Shown: piece after piece, positions 1 through 8,921 of the stretch
Layout of the letters: every line of letters starts with the position of its first letter
Numbering within the stretch: the stretch's first letter is position 1
Assembly: GCA_050013795.1 (NCBI GenBank)
Contig: JBEKEO010000019.1
Location: 1-28,634, forward strand
Source of the DNA: CAWHOW01 sp050013795
Lineage (GTDB): Bacteria; Bacteroidota; Bacteroidia; Bacteroidales; CG2-30-32-10
Length of the DNA: 28,634 nucleotides
Direction: 5' to 3'
Notes under the pieces: model-generated
The model's database searches: none
Told to the model about the DNA's origin: nothing
Seen by the model: the letters and a program-made list of their open reading frames with translations, nothing else
Translations under genes and position numbers: made by a program

Positions 1-3000
1 AAAGAGCGTGGAGACCCGCGAAGGGAAACCACAATTTGTTTTTTACGAAGGTCCTCCTTCTGCCAATGGCATGCCCGGCATACATCATGTGATGGCGCGC
101 GCTATTAAAGATATTTTCTGCCGTTATAAAACATTAAAAGGGTTCCAGGTAAAACGTAAAGGCGGATGGGATACCCACGGTTTGCCTATTGAAATAGCTG
201 TTGAGAAGACATTAGGCATTACAAAAGAAGATATAGGAAAGACCATTTCGGTCATAGATTACAATAAAGCCTGCCGCAAAGAGGTGATGAAATACAAGGA
301 CCAGTGGGACGAAATAACCCGCCAGATGGGCTACTGGGTTGACCTTAATGATCCGTACATTACTTTTGATAATAAGTATATTGAATCAGTATGGTACCTG
401 CTGAGCGAGCTTTATAAAAAGGGACTGCTTTACAAAGGATATTCCATACAGCCATATTCTCCGGCAGCAGGAACAGGATTAAGTTCTCACGAACTGAACC
501 TGCCCGGCTGTTATAAGAATGTAAAAGATACTACTGCTGTTGCACAGTTTAAAGTGGTTCGCAATGATAAGTCAGAAATGCTTTTTAAGAATGATATTCA
601 TGGCGACCTATTCTTTCTGGCATGGACTACTACACCGTGGACATTACCTTCAAATACTGCATTGGCGGTTGGAGCAAAAATAAACTACCTTGTTGTTAAG
701 ACTTATAATGCATATACTAACTTGCCTATAACAGTTATTCTTGCAAAAGACCTTTTCGCTACTCATTTTCCGGAAAAGAATGCAGAACTGAAATTAGAAG
801 ATTATCAGGCCGGACAAAAGAATATTCCATATAAAGTTATTGCCGAATACAAAGGCGCTGAATTAGAAGGAGTGCGCTTTGAACAGCTTCTGCCTTATGT
901 GCAGCCTGAAGAAGGCGATCCTTTCCGCGTGGTGATAGGTGATTTTGTTACTACTGAAGATGGCACAGGCATCGTACATATAGCACCCAGTTTTGGCGCT
1001 GACGACTTCCGCATGAACAGGCTTTACAACATAGGCGCTCTTACGCTGGTGGATAAGCAGGGACGCTTTGTTGAAACTATGGGTGAATTTGCAGGACGCT
1101 TTGTGAAGTCGGAATATGACCCTAAGTTCAATGCTGCTACAGATAACAATGTAGATATTGATATTGTTGTAAAGCTGAAAAAGGAAAACAAATGTTTCAA
1201 GACCGAAAAATACGAACACTCCTATCCACATTGTTGGAGAACTGATAAACCCATACTATATTATCCGCTCGATTCATGGTTCATTAAAACCACCGCATTC
1301 AAAGAAAGAATGCTGGAACTGAACAAGACCATCAACTGGAAGCCGGAAGCAACAGGTTCAGGACGTTTCGGTAACTGGCTTGAAAACCTAGTCGACTGGA
1401 ATCTTTCACGTTCACGGTTCTGGGGAGTGCCTTTACCAATATGGACTTCGGAAGACAAGACTGAATTAATTTCCATAGGTTCGGTTGAAGAACTGAAGAA
1501 AGAAATTGAGAAATCCATTAAGGCAGGCTTCATGAAAGAAAGCCCTCTGAAAGATTTTGTAGCTAAAGATAATTCTGCACAGAACTACCTGACATTTGAT
1601 ATTCACCGTCCTTATGTTGATGATATCGTTCTTGTTTCATCTACAGGAAAGAAAATGCTGCGTGAACCCGATCTTATAGATGTTTGGTTCGATTCTGGCG
1701 CTATGCCTTATGCACAGTTCCATTATCCTTTTGAGAATAAAGATAACCTGAAGGAATATTTTCCTGCAGATTTTATTGCCGAAGGTGTTGACCAGACAAG
1801 AGGATGGTTCTTTACATTACATGCCATAGCAACTATGCTGTTCGATTCGGTAGCATATAAGACCTGTGTTTCCAATGGACTTGTACTTGACAAAGCAGGG
1901 AATAAAATGTCGAAGCGGCTTGGTAATGGCGTCGATCCTTTTGAGACCATTGAAAAATATGGCCCCGATGCTACACGCTGGTACATGATAACCAATTCGC
2001 AGCCCTGGGATAACTTGAAATTCGATAATGAAGGCATTATAGAAGCGCAGAGGAAGTTCTTCGGCACGCTGTATAATACGTATGCTTTCTTTGCTATCTA
2101 TGCAAACATTGATGGTTTCTGCTATGCAGAACCGGATATAAATAATGATGAACGTCCTGAAATTGACAGGTGGATATTATCACAACTCAATTCACTCATC
2201 AAATATGTTGATGAATGCTATGCCGATTATGAACCTACAAAAGCAGGAAGGGCAATCTCTGAATTCGTTGATGAGCATTTGAGCAACTGGTATGTTCGAC
2301 TTTGCCGCAGAAGATTCTGGAAAGGCGAATACACACATGATAAAATATCCGCTTACCAGACATTGTACAAATGTCTAGAAGCGCTTGCACAGCTTTCATC
2401 ACCTATAGCTCCTTTCTTTGCTGAAAGGTTGTTCACCGATCTGAACAATGTAACTGGCAGGCATAAATACGAATCGGTACATTTAACTTATTTCCCTCTT
2501 GCCGACGAATCGCTTATTGATAAAGATCTTGAAGAAAGAATGCTGATTGCACAGAAAATATCTTCGATGGTTTTGTCGTTGCGCAAGAAAGTAAATATCC
2601 GTGTCCGTCAGCCTTTAAGCAAGATAATGGTTCCGGCACTGGATTCGCATTTGCAGCATCAGGTAGAGGCAGTTAAGAGCCTTATTCTTTCTGAAGTAAA
2701 TGTTAAGGAACTGGAATTCATTACTGATGCTTCGGGCATACTTGTTAAAAAGATAAAGCCTAATTTTAAAACCCTCGGCCCTAAGTGTGGCAAGCTGATG
2801 AAGCAAACCGCCACTGCTATTACCGAATTTTCGCAGACAGATATAAGCAAGATTGAAAAGGACGGAACTTTTAACCTTGAAGTTGCAGGCGAAAAAATAG
2901 AAATATCTTTAGCCGATGTGGAGATACTTTCGGAAGATATACCCGGTTGGCTGGTTACCAATATTGGCAGCCTTACTGTTGCCCTTGATATTACAATTAC

Positions 3001-3274
3001 CGAGCAACTTCGGGAAGAAGGTATTGCCCGCGAACTGATAAACAGGATACAAAACATCCGCAAGGACAGTAATTTTGATGTTACCGACAAAATAAATTTA
3101 CAAATCGAAAAGCATAATAAAATAAATTCATCAATTAATAATAATAAATTATATATTTGTACTGAAACTTTAGCCGTATCCTTAAATTTAGTTGATAAAA
3201 TCGATTCTCCCGATTCCATCGGAATCGAGTTAATTGACGATATCAACACAAGGATGCTTATCAGCAAAGTGTAA
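1..3274 (+). CDS. ileS: Isoleucyl-tRNA synthetase, 5' end outside the window
   Basis: Charges tRNA-Ile with isoleucine in the cytoplasm (class Ia aminoacyl-tRNA synthetase). The frame is open from base 2 (K-S-V-E-T-R...), so the true start lies upstream; the GTG at 8 is an internal Val codon that fits the family consensus SVETREGKPQF. Counting from that GTG, 1088 residues are visible, with the nucleotide-binding signature at residues 24-27 (77-88), the editing domain in the middle, KMSKR at 1904-1918, and a long C-terminal region of the type-2 (eukaryote-like) IleRS. The first signature reads G-I-H-H rather than H-x-G-H. A DksA-like gene and lspA follow on the same strand after short gaps, an order common in Bacteroidetes. 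Family assignment is certain. The type-2 assignment rests on sequence resemblance. Confidence 0.97.
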   Translation, partial: KSVETREGKPQFVFYEGPPSANGMPGIHHVMARAIKDIFCRYKTLKGFQVKRKGGWDTHGLPIEIAVEKTLGITKEDIGKTISVIDYNKACRKEVMKYKDQWDEITRQMGYWVDLNDPYITFDNKYIESVWYLLSELYKKGLLYKGYSIQPYSPAAGTGLSSHELNLPGCYKNVKDTTAVAQFKVVRNDKSEMLFKNDIHGDLFFLAWTTTPWTLPSNTALAVGAKINYLVVKTYNAYTNLPITVILAKDLFATHFPEKNAELKLEDYQAGQKNIPYKVIAEYKGAELEGVRFEQLLPYVQPEEGDPFRVVIGDFVTTEDGTGIVHIAPSFGADDFRMNRLYNIGALTLVDKQGRFVETMGEFAGRFVKSEYDPKFNAATDNNVDIDIVVKLKKENKCFKTEKYEHSYPHCWRTDKPILYYPLDSWFIKTTAFKERMLELNKTINWKPEATGSGRFGNWLENLVDWNLSRSRFWGVPLPIWTSEDKTELISIGSVEELKKEIEKSIKAGFMKESPLKDFVAKDNSAQNYLTFDIHRPYVDDIVLVSSTGKKMLREPDLIDVWFDSGAMPYAQFHYPFENKDNLKEYFPADFIAEGVDQTRGWFFTLHAIATMLFDSVAYKTCVSNGLVLDKAGNKMSKRLGNGVDPFETIEKYGPDATRWYMITNSQPWDNLKFDNEGIIEAQRKFFGTLYNTYAFFAIYANIDGFCYAEPDINNDERPEIDRWILSQLNSLIKYVDECYADYEPTKAGRAISEFVDEHLSNWYVRLCRRRFWKGEYTHDKISAYQTLYKCLEALAQLSSPIAPFFAERLFTDLNNVTGRHKYESVHLTYFPLADESLIDKDLEERMLIAQKISSMVLSLRKKVNIRVRQPLSKIMVPALDSHLQHQVEAVKSLILSEVNVKELEFITDASGILVKKIKPNFKTLGPKCGKLMKQTATAITEFSQTDISKIEKDGTFNLEVAGEKIEISLADVEILSEDIPGWLVTNIGSLTVALDITITEQLREEGIARELINRIQNIRKDSNFDVTDKINLQIEKHNKINSSINNNKLYICTETLAVSLNLVDKIDSPDSIGIELIDDINTRMLISKV

Positions 3275-3298
3275 TCAAAAATTTTAAAAAGCAATAAA

Positions 3299-4204
3299 AT
3301 GGGAAAAAAGAAAAAAGCAGCAAAAGACAAGAAAAAGAATAAAGTTGCTAAAAAAGAAATAAAAAAAGCAGTTAAGAAAGTCGCTGCTCCTAAGAAAGAA
3401 GCTAAAAAAACAGTTAAGAAAGTCACATCTAAAGCTGTTAAGAAAGCTGCTCCTAAAGTTGCTAAGAAAGTTGTAAAACCAGCAACTAAGAAAGCAGTAG
3501 TAAAGAAAGTAGTTAAAAAAGTGGCAGCAAAGAAAACTGCCCCTAAGCTTGTTAAAAAAGCTGTTGCTAAAGTGGTAAAGAAAGCCCCTACAAAAGTGGT
3601 GAAGAAGGTTGCCCCTAAAGTGGTAAAGAAAGCCGCTCCTAAAGTTATTAAGAAAGAGGTTAAAAAAGTAGTGGCAAAAAAAGAAACTATAAAACCCGTA
3701 AAGAAAGAAGTCAAGATAGTTGCTAAAGTGAAACCCGAAATCAAAAAGGAAGTTATAAAAGTGGAGAAAAAAGAAACCGTGAAGAAAGTAGAAGTGGTAG
3801 CAAACACTAGTAATACTTCTGATAAAATAAGATATTCCGACAAAGAACTTCAGGAGTTCAAAGATATTATCTTAAAAAAACTCGAAGAGGCTAAAAGAGA
3901 TTTGGTATTGCTTACCGAGGCATATACAACTAAGAACGATCATGATACCAACGATACTTCGCCTACATTTAAAGTATTAGAAGAAGGTTCGAATGTGCTT
4001 TCAAAGGAAGAAAATAGCGCGCTTGCATTAAGGCAGCAGAAATTCATCCGTGATCTTGAAAGCGCATTGTTACGTATCGACAATAAGACCTATGGTATAT
4101 GCCGTGTTACAGGCAAACTTATTCCTAAAGAACGACTCAAAGTAGTGCCTCATGCCACCATGAGCATTGAAGCAAAACTAATGATCCAAAAGCAGAGAAG
4201 TTAA
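3299..4204 (+). CDS. DksA/TraR-family protein with a Lys/Ala-rich histone-H1-like arm
   Basis: 301 residues in two unlike parts. Residues 1 to about 165 are almost only K, A, V, P, T and E in short repeats such as KKAAPKVVKK and KKAVKKV, like bacterial histone-H1-type DNA-binding tails. Residues about 178-301 match the DksA/TraR family: a helical coiled-coil part (ELQEFKDIILKKLEEAK) and the conserved end YGICRVTGKLIP...HATMSIEAK. Of the usual four zinc cysteines only C268 remains, as is common in Bacteroidetes members. Known family members bind the secondary channel of RNA polymerase; the basic arm suggests added DNA or RNA binding, which is inference. The start is the ATG 24 nt after ileS, and lspA follows 21 nt after the stop, so the three genes are probably co-transcribed. 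Confidence 0.88.
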   Translation: MGKKKKAAKDKKKNKVAKKEIKKAVKKVAAPKKEAKKTVKKVTSKAVKKAAPKVAKKVVKPATKKAVVKKVVKKVAAKKTAPKLVKKAVAKVVKKAPTKVVKKVAPKVVKKAAPKVIKKEVKKVVAKKETIKPVKKEVKIVAKVKPEIKKEVIKVEKKETVKKVEVVANTSNTSDKIRYSDKELQEFKDIILKKLEEAKRDLVLLTEAYTTKNDHDTNDTSPTFKVLEEGSNVLSKEENSALALRQQKFIRDLESALLRIDNKTYGICRVTGKLIPKERLKVVPHATMSIEAKLMIQKQRS

Positions 4205-4225
4205 TTCTGTTTTACGCCTTTTGCT

Positions 4226-4891
4226 ATGCTGAAAAAATCCGTTCTGATAATTTTCCTGGTACTCCTTTTTGACCAGATCATTAAGATTTGGGTTAAAACA
4301 ACAATGATGCTCGGGATGGAGCATCATGTATTCGATAACTGGTTCATCATTCATTTTACGGAAAACAATGGGATGGCTTTCGGGATGGAATTTGCAGGTA
4401 ATTATGGGAAATTGTTCCTTACAGTTTTCCGCATTCTTGCTTCAGTTGTTCTGGGATGGTATTTATACAAGCTTACTCAAAAGAAAGAAACACCTTTCGG
4501 TTTGGTAATATGTTTTTCTTTGATATTCGCCGGAGCAGTTGGAAATATTATTGACAGCGCCTTTTACGGGTTGATTTTTAACGACAGCATGTTCCAGGTG
4601 GCGAACATCTTCCCTAAAGGCGGAGGCTATGCCGGTTTTCTTCATGGCAGAGTTGTTGATATGCTTTACTTTCCAATTATTCATGGTCATTTCCCTCAAT
4701 GGGTCCCATTCTGGAAAGGGGAAGATTTTGAATTTTTCCGTCCGGTCTTCAACCTATCCGATTCCAGTATTACGGTTGGTGTTTTATCTCTGATTATTTT
4801 CCAGAGAAAGTTTTACAACACTTCATCAAAAAACACAGAAGAACTCCAGCCGAAAGAAATCGCAGATAATGCGGATAATAAAACTGTTTGA
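4226..4891 (+). CDS. lspA: Lipoprotein signal peptidase (signal peptidase II)
   Basis: Inner-membrane aspartyl protease that removes the signal peptide of prolipoproteins after lipidation. The 221-residue protein has four predicted membrane helices. The catalytic aspartates are D110 in GNIIDS and D179 in FNLSDSS, matching the family's NxxD and FNxxD motifs. A loop of about 45 residues between them (GGGYAGFLHGRVVDMLYFP onward) makes it longer than the E. coli enzyme (about 164 residues), as is usual in Bacteroidetes. The tail after residue 195 is polar and probably cytoplasmic. Substrates in this window include the HlyD-type adaptor (16323-17207) and the lipoprotein at 27866-28498. Confidence 0.96.
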   Translation: MLKKSVLIIFLVLLFDQIIKIWVKTTMMLGMEHHVFDNWFIIHFTENNGMAFGMEFAGNYGKLFLTVFRILASVVLGWYLYKLTQKKETPFGLVICFSLIFAGAVGNIIDSAFYGLIFNDSMFQVANIFPKGGGYAGFLHGRVVDMLYFPIIHGHFPQWVPFWKGEDFEFFRPVFNLSDSSITVGVLSLIIFQRKFYNTSSKNTEELQPKEIADNADNKTV

Positions 4892-4930
4892 TCAGCTTTC
4901 TTAATTAATCAACCATTTCATTCTTTTTTG

Positions 4931-4938
4931 TAATTTCG
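4931..4938 (+). promoter_or_regulatory. Candidate -7 promoter element ahead of trpS
   Basis: TAATTTCG differs by one base from the Bacteroidetes -7 consensus TAnnTTTG and lies 4 nt before the trpS ATG, so the transcript would have almost no leader. No good -33 TTTG lies at the usual distance. The assignment is tentative. Confidence 0.3.
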
Positions 4939-4942
4939 CCGC

Positions 4943-5938
4943 ATGGAAACAGTAGTAAGCGGAATACGTTCAACAGGTAATTTACACCTTGGAAATTACT
5001 TTGGGGCATTAAAGAACTTTATCAAGATGCAACATGAGCATCATTGTTTTTTCTTTATTGCCGATTATCATTCATTAACCACTCATCCTGCCCCAAAGGA
5101 TCTTCATAACAATGTCAGACAAGTGCTTGTAGAATACCTTGCATGTGGTCTTGATCCTGAAGTGTCTACGCTATACATCCAGAGCGATGTACCCGAAACC
5201 AATGAGCTTTATCTCCTGCTCAATATGAATGCCTATATGGGCGAACTGGAACGATGCACCTCTTTCAAAGAAAAAGTAAGGACACAACCCGATAATGTAA
5301 ATGCCGGCTTACTTACCTATCCGGTACTCATGGCTGCCGATGTTCTGCTACATAAAGGCACAAAAGTACCTGTGGGCAAAGACCAGGAACAACACCTGGA
5401 AATGATGAGGACATTTGCCAACCGATTTAACAGGATGTATAAAGCGGATTATTTTCCCGAACCATATGCTTTTAATTTCGGTGAAGAACTTGTGAAAATT
5501 CCCGGGCTCGATGGAAGTGCCAAGATGAGCAAGTCGGATAACGAGAACAGCGCAATTTTCCTTAATGACGAACCCGATGTAATTAGAAAAAAAGTTATGC
5601 GTGCTGTAACAGATACAGGCCCTACACAGCTCAATCAGAAGAAGTCGTTAGCAGTCGAAAACTTATTCAACATAATGAAACTTCTTTCTTCAACTGAAAC
5701 ATACAATCACTTTAATGAACTTTACGATAATTGCCAGATAAGATACGGCGATATGAAAAAACAGCTAGCTGAAGATGCTGTGATATTCACCGAACCCTTC
5801 AGGGAAAAAATAAAAGCCCTGATGTCGGATAATAATTATTTGAAAAACGTTGTTAAGATAGGTACCGAAAAGGCTCGCGCTAGCGCTTCGAAAACAGTCA
5901 GCGAAGTACGAGAAATGATTGGATTCAAATCTTTTTAA
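4943..5938 (+). CDS. trpS: Tryptophanyl-tRNA synthetase
   Basis: Charges tRNA-Trp (class Ic synthetase, homodimer, cytoplasm). The 331 residues match the normal bacterial length. The ATP-binding signature is TGNLHLGNYFGAL (HLGN at residues 15-18). The substrate-site segment MAADVLL has D133, and the second signature is KMSKS at residues 194-198. The start codon places VVSGIRSTGNLHLGN at the very N-terminus, as in other TrpRS. No leader-peptide attenuator or T-box is visible upstream. A small membrane protein gene follows after 8 nt. Confidence 0.97.
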   Translation: METVVSGIRSTGNLHLGNYFGALKNFIKMQHEHHCFFFIADYHSLTTHPAPKDLHNNVRQVLVEYLACGLDPEVSTLYIQSDVPETNELYLLLNMNAYMGELERCTSFKEKVRTQPDNVNAGLLTYPVLMAADVLLHKGTKVPVGKDQEQHLEMMRTFANRFNRMYKADYFPEPYAFNFGEELVKIPGLDGSAKMSKSDNENSAIFLNDEPDVIRKKVMRAVTDTGPTQLNQKKSLAVENLFNIMKLLSSTETYNHFNELYDNCQIRYGDMKKQLAEDAVIFTEPFREKIKALMSDNNYLKNVVKIGTEKARASASKTVSEVREMIGFKSF

Positions 5939-5946
5939 GTAATACT

Positions 5947-6288
5947 ATGAAACCGGCTAAAGGATTGGCACAGTTTGCGACCTGGCTTATGAGGCTTGCA
6001 CTTGCTTTTTTTGTTTATGTGGTTTTCCTTCACACGTTAAAAATCTTTGATTTCAAGAGCATTCATTTTTATTTGGCGTTAGCATTTATACTCTTCGGGT
6101 CTCTATTATTTATAGGAGGATTTATGAGCAAGCCGGGTATAACTGTGTTTTCAGGGTTAATGCTTTTCTTTGCCTCACTTTATGAAATAATTATTCTTTT
6201 CTCTTCCGGTATATCAGCCGAATTAGCCACTTATGGTGTTATTGCCACCGCAGCACTTTACTTTGTTACATCAGGCAACAAACATTGA
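5947..6288 (+). CDS. Small four-helix membrane protein, function unknown
   Basis: 113 residues with four hydrophobic stretches (about residues 13-30, 40-59, 64-82 and 90-107) joined by short loops, a topology shared by DoxX-like and other small membrane families. No catalytic motif was recognised. It starts 8 nt after the trpS stop and is probably co-transcribed with it. There is no evidence for a role in tryptophan metabolism, so position alone should not be used to assign function. It is likely a real gene because the open frame has codon use like its neighbours and no competing frame. Confidence 0.75.
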   Translation: MKPAKGLAQFATWLMRLALAFFVYVVFLHTLKIFDFKSIHFYLALAFILFGSLLFIGGFMSKPGITVFSGLMLFFASLYEIIILFSSGISAELATYGVIATAALYFVTSGNKH

Positions 6289-6353
6289 TCGTTTATTTAT
6301 GATTTCAATTTGACATTTTCTCTTTCCAATTTTCTATCTAATTTTTTGCCTTA

Positions 6354-7547
6354 ATGTCCGAACCCATCCATACCGAAATAATTCCTGAAAAGGCAGTCCT
6401 TATTGGTTTAATTACGCCAAAACAAGACGAGGAGCGGGTAAAGGAATACCTTGATGAACTTTCTTTTCTTATTGATACAGCAGGCGCCGTCCCCGGAAAA
6501 CGATTTATTCAACGACTTCAGTATCCCGACCCAAAAACGTTTGTCGGTAGCGGGAAGCTATTTGAAATCAAGACTTACATTAAAGAAAAAGAAATTGATG
6601 TTGCTGTTTTTGATGATGAATTAAGCCCTTCGCAAATTCGCAATATTGAAAACGAACTGGAATGCAAAATACTTGACAGGAATAATCTTATCCTCTACAT
6701 CTTTGCAAAACGAGCCAAGACTGCTTATGCTAAAACACAGGTTGAACTGGCACAATACGAATATCTACTCCCCCGTCTTACACGCATGTGGACACACCTT
6801 TCCAAGCAACGCGGAGGCATTGGACTAAGAGGGCCAGGTGAAAAGGAAATTGAAACAGACCGTCGTGTTATCCGTGACAGGATTTCTTTGCTGAAAGAAA
6901 AACTCAAGACTATTGATAAGCAGATGGCTACCCAGCGGGGTAACCGCGAAGGATTGGTAAGAGTAGCATTAGTAGGTTATACCAATGTCGGCAAATCCAC
7001 TATCATGAATTTGATCAGCAAGTCGACAGTATTTGCTGAAAATAAATTATTTGCCACTCTCGATACTACTGTGAGAAAAGTTGTGATAGGAAATCTCCCT
7101 TTCTTGCTCTCAGATACAGTTGGATTTATACGTAAACTTCCTGTAGGACTTGTGGAATCATTTAAATCCACACTTGATGAAATCCGCGAAGCAGATATTC
7201 TTTTACATATCGTGGATATTTCTCATCCCAATTTTGAAGAACAACTGGACGTGGTGAAACAAACATTGCAGGAAATTAAAGCCGCCGGCAAACCAACCAT
7301 CATCATATTTAACAAGATCGATGCATACAGGTTCATCGAAAAAGATCCTTTCGATCTGACACCTGCTGTTAAAGAAAACCTTTCACTGGAGGAATTGAAA
7401 AAAACATGGATGGCCAAGATTAATATGCCCTGCCTTTTTATTTCCGCCACTCAAAAACTAAACATCGAAGCATTTAAGGAACTGCTTTATCCGCAGGTTA
7501 AAGAGATTCACAGATCCCGCTACCCTTATGATAATTTCTTGTTTTAA
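6354..7547 (+). CDS. hflX: Ribosome-associated GTPase HflX
   Basis: GTPase that binds the 50S subunit and, in E. coli, splits stalled or heat-damaged ribosomes. The 397 residues carry the HflX N-terminal domain with its Gly-rich GLRGPGEKEIETDRR (about 157-171), a helical linker, then the G domain. In it, G1 is GYTNVGKS (208-215), G3 is DTVGF (254-258), G4 is NKID (320-323) and G5 is the SAT near residue 365. The short C-terminal tail ends in a Tyr/Phe-rich sequence. The start is ATG at 6354, and TAATTTTTTG about 7 nt upstream may be part of its promoter. It converges on the next gene with only 12 nt between stops and no obvious terminator hairpin. Confidence 0.95.
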   Translation: MSEPIHTEIIPEKAVLIGLITPKQDEERVKEYLDELSFLIDTAGAVPGKRFIQRLQYPDPKTFVGSGKLFEIKTYIKEKEIDVAVFDDELSPSQIRNIENELECKILDRNNLILYIFAKRAKTAYAKTQVELAQYEYLLPRLTRMWTHLSKQRGGIGLRGPGEKEIETDRRVIRDRISLLKEKLKTIDKQMATQRGNREGLVRVALVGYTNVGKSTIMNLISKSTVFAENKLFATLDTTVRKVVIGNLPFLLSDTVGFIRKLPVGLVESFKSTLDEIREADILLHIVDISHPNFEEQLDVVKQTLQEIKAAGKPTIIIFNKIDAYRFIEKDPFDLTPAVKENLSLEELKKTWMAKINMPCLFISATQKLNIEAFKELLYPQVKEIHRSRYPYDNFLF

Positions 7548-7559
7548 ATGTAAATGCTG

Positions 7560-8714
7560 TTAATGTTTAATGGGTTTTTTCTTTTCACTCTTACTATTAT
7601 CGGCTTTAGGAATAGCCGTATACAAAGGAATTGCAGGTTTCATTTTAACCCGAAGATAAACAGGCTGATGGTCGGAAAATTCCCATCCGGTTGGAATGGT
7701 TTTATTTTCAATAACCTTCAAATTGGGTGAAATGTAAAAGAAATCGATAATCGTTGTTTTTGTTTTCCCTTTTACGTAGGACTGATCAACATCCCTATTG
7801 GATGGCAGCGTGGGATCGTAAACACATATCCATCCCGGAGGAAGGAAATCCTTATCAAGCGGAGGGTCAATAGTGCGCTTTGCTTCTGTATTTGTCATCT
7901 TTTTCAAATCGAGCAGTGGAGGGTTGCGGTTCCAGTCGCCACCAATTACCACATAATTTCCCCTTTCGTATTCATCAAGTGCAACGGATTTAATTACAGA
8001 AGCCTCTACTTCGCGCAAATCTGCAGCCTCATCAAATGCCGAACTATGAATGTTAAGCACGATCATATATTTCCCACCCGGCAGTTTAATCTTAGTATAT
8101 ATCATGCATCTTTTAAGCATAAATACACCTTTAGGCCAGTCGAAATTGGCATAAAAAGGATAACGGACAGCTTCCTGCATTTTTATTTTTGATAATGTCA
8201 TTACACCAGAAACAACTTTACCCATCGGCTCATACCAGGGCAAAGGGACAAAACGCACATCATAATTCCTGGCAAAGGCATAAGAATACGCCGGTAAAAA
8301 CTCACTTATCAGATCGGCTTCATTTGTATAGTAAGTGCGCTTTGCATTAGTATCAACTTCCTGGAGCAGGAACATATTCACCGTATCATATTTGGCCAGA
8401 AAATTCAATGCGCCATTAAGGTATTTCTGGAAGTCTTCTTTGGTTGGCCGTACCCTGTGTCCTCCGTCATAAAAGAAATCCATATTCTTGCCAAGACCAC
8501 AATATCCCATATTCCAGCTAATTATTGAAACGGTGCTATCATAGGCCATATTAAAAATACCCCTGCCGGAAATTTTTAAATTTTCCTTATGGGTGGGCTT
8601 GTAGTCGGTATATGTGCTGTAGGCAATTAGGCCGCCTAATAATAACCCTACTGCAAGCACGAGGTACAGCAATATTTTTGCTATCACTTTAAATATCTTA
8701 CCTATTACCTTCAT
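7560..8714 (-). CDS. Membrane-anchored endonuclease/exonuclease/phosphatase-family protein
   Basis: 384 residues. A single hydrophobic helix (about 12-33) anchors the protein, with the catalytic domain probably outside the inner membrane. The metal-dependent EEP fold (DNase I, exonuclease III, sphingomyelinase and phosphatase relatives) is shown by SWNMG (N68), LLQEVD (E119), NIHSS (H223), GGDWN (D260, N262), IIDFF (D324) and SDHQP (D348, H349), a full set of active-site residues. The family acts on nucleic acids, phosphoinositides or sphingolipids; nothing here shows which. It is monocistronic and convergent with hflX. The C-terminus is Lys-rich. The 207 bp upstream hold no other gene. Confidence 0.9.
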   Translation of the reverse strand: MKVIGKIFKVIAKILLYLVLAVGLLLGGLIAYSTYTDYKPTHKENLKISGRGIFNMAYDSTVSIISWNMGYCGLGKNMDFFYDGGHRVRPTKEDFQKYLNGALNFLAKYDTVNMFLLQEVDTNAKRTYYTNEADLISEFLPAYSYAFARNYDVRFVPLPWYEPMGKVVSGVMTLSKIKMQEAVRYPFYANFDWPKGVFMLKRCMIYTKIKLPGGKYMIVLNIHSSAFDEAADLREVEASVIKSVALDEYERGNYVVIGGDWNRNPPLLDLKKMTNTEAKRTIDPPLDKDFLPPGWICVYDPTLPSNRDVDQSYVKGKTKTTIIDFFYISPNLKVIENKTIPTGWEFSDHQPVYLRVKMKPAIPLYTAIPKADNSKSEKKKPIKH

Positions 8715-8921
8715 TATTTCTTTAAATGAATACTTGACCGGGTAAAAGTATTAAATTATTGTAAATTAATAAAGTCAAGAAATGAATATAATTCATATAA
8801 AGCGACTAGAAATTTTTCATCATAACTTCAGGAGAAATTGATATTTACTTACACGGTTAAATTCGATTTTTTTTATACTTTTACCATCTGCTAATTAAAG
8901 CTGTTTCTAACAAATATTGAA

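Noticed and set aside
2659..3843. Long minus-strand open frame opposite the end of ileS and the Lys-rich gene
   Set aside because: It is the shadow of the Lys/Ala-rich repeats (Lys codons read as Phe/Leu on the other strand) and resembles no protein; the plus-strand genes are clear.
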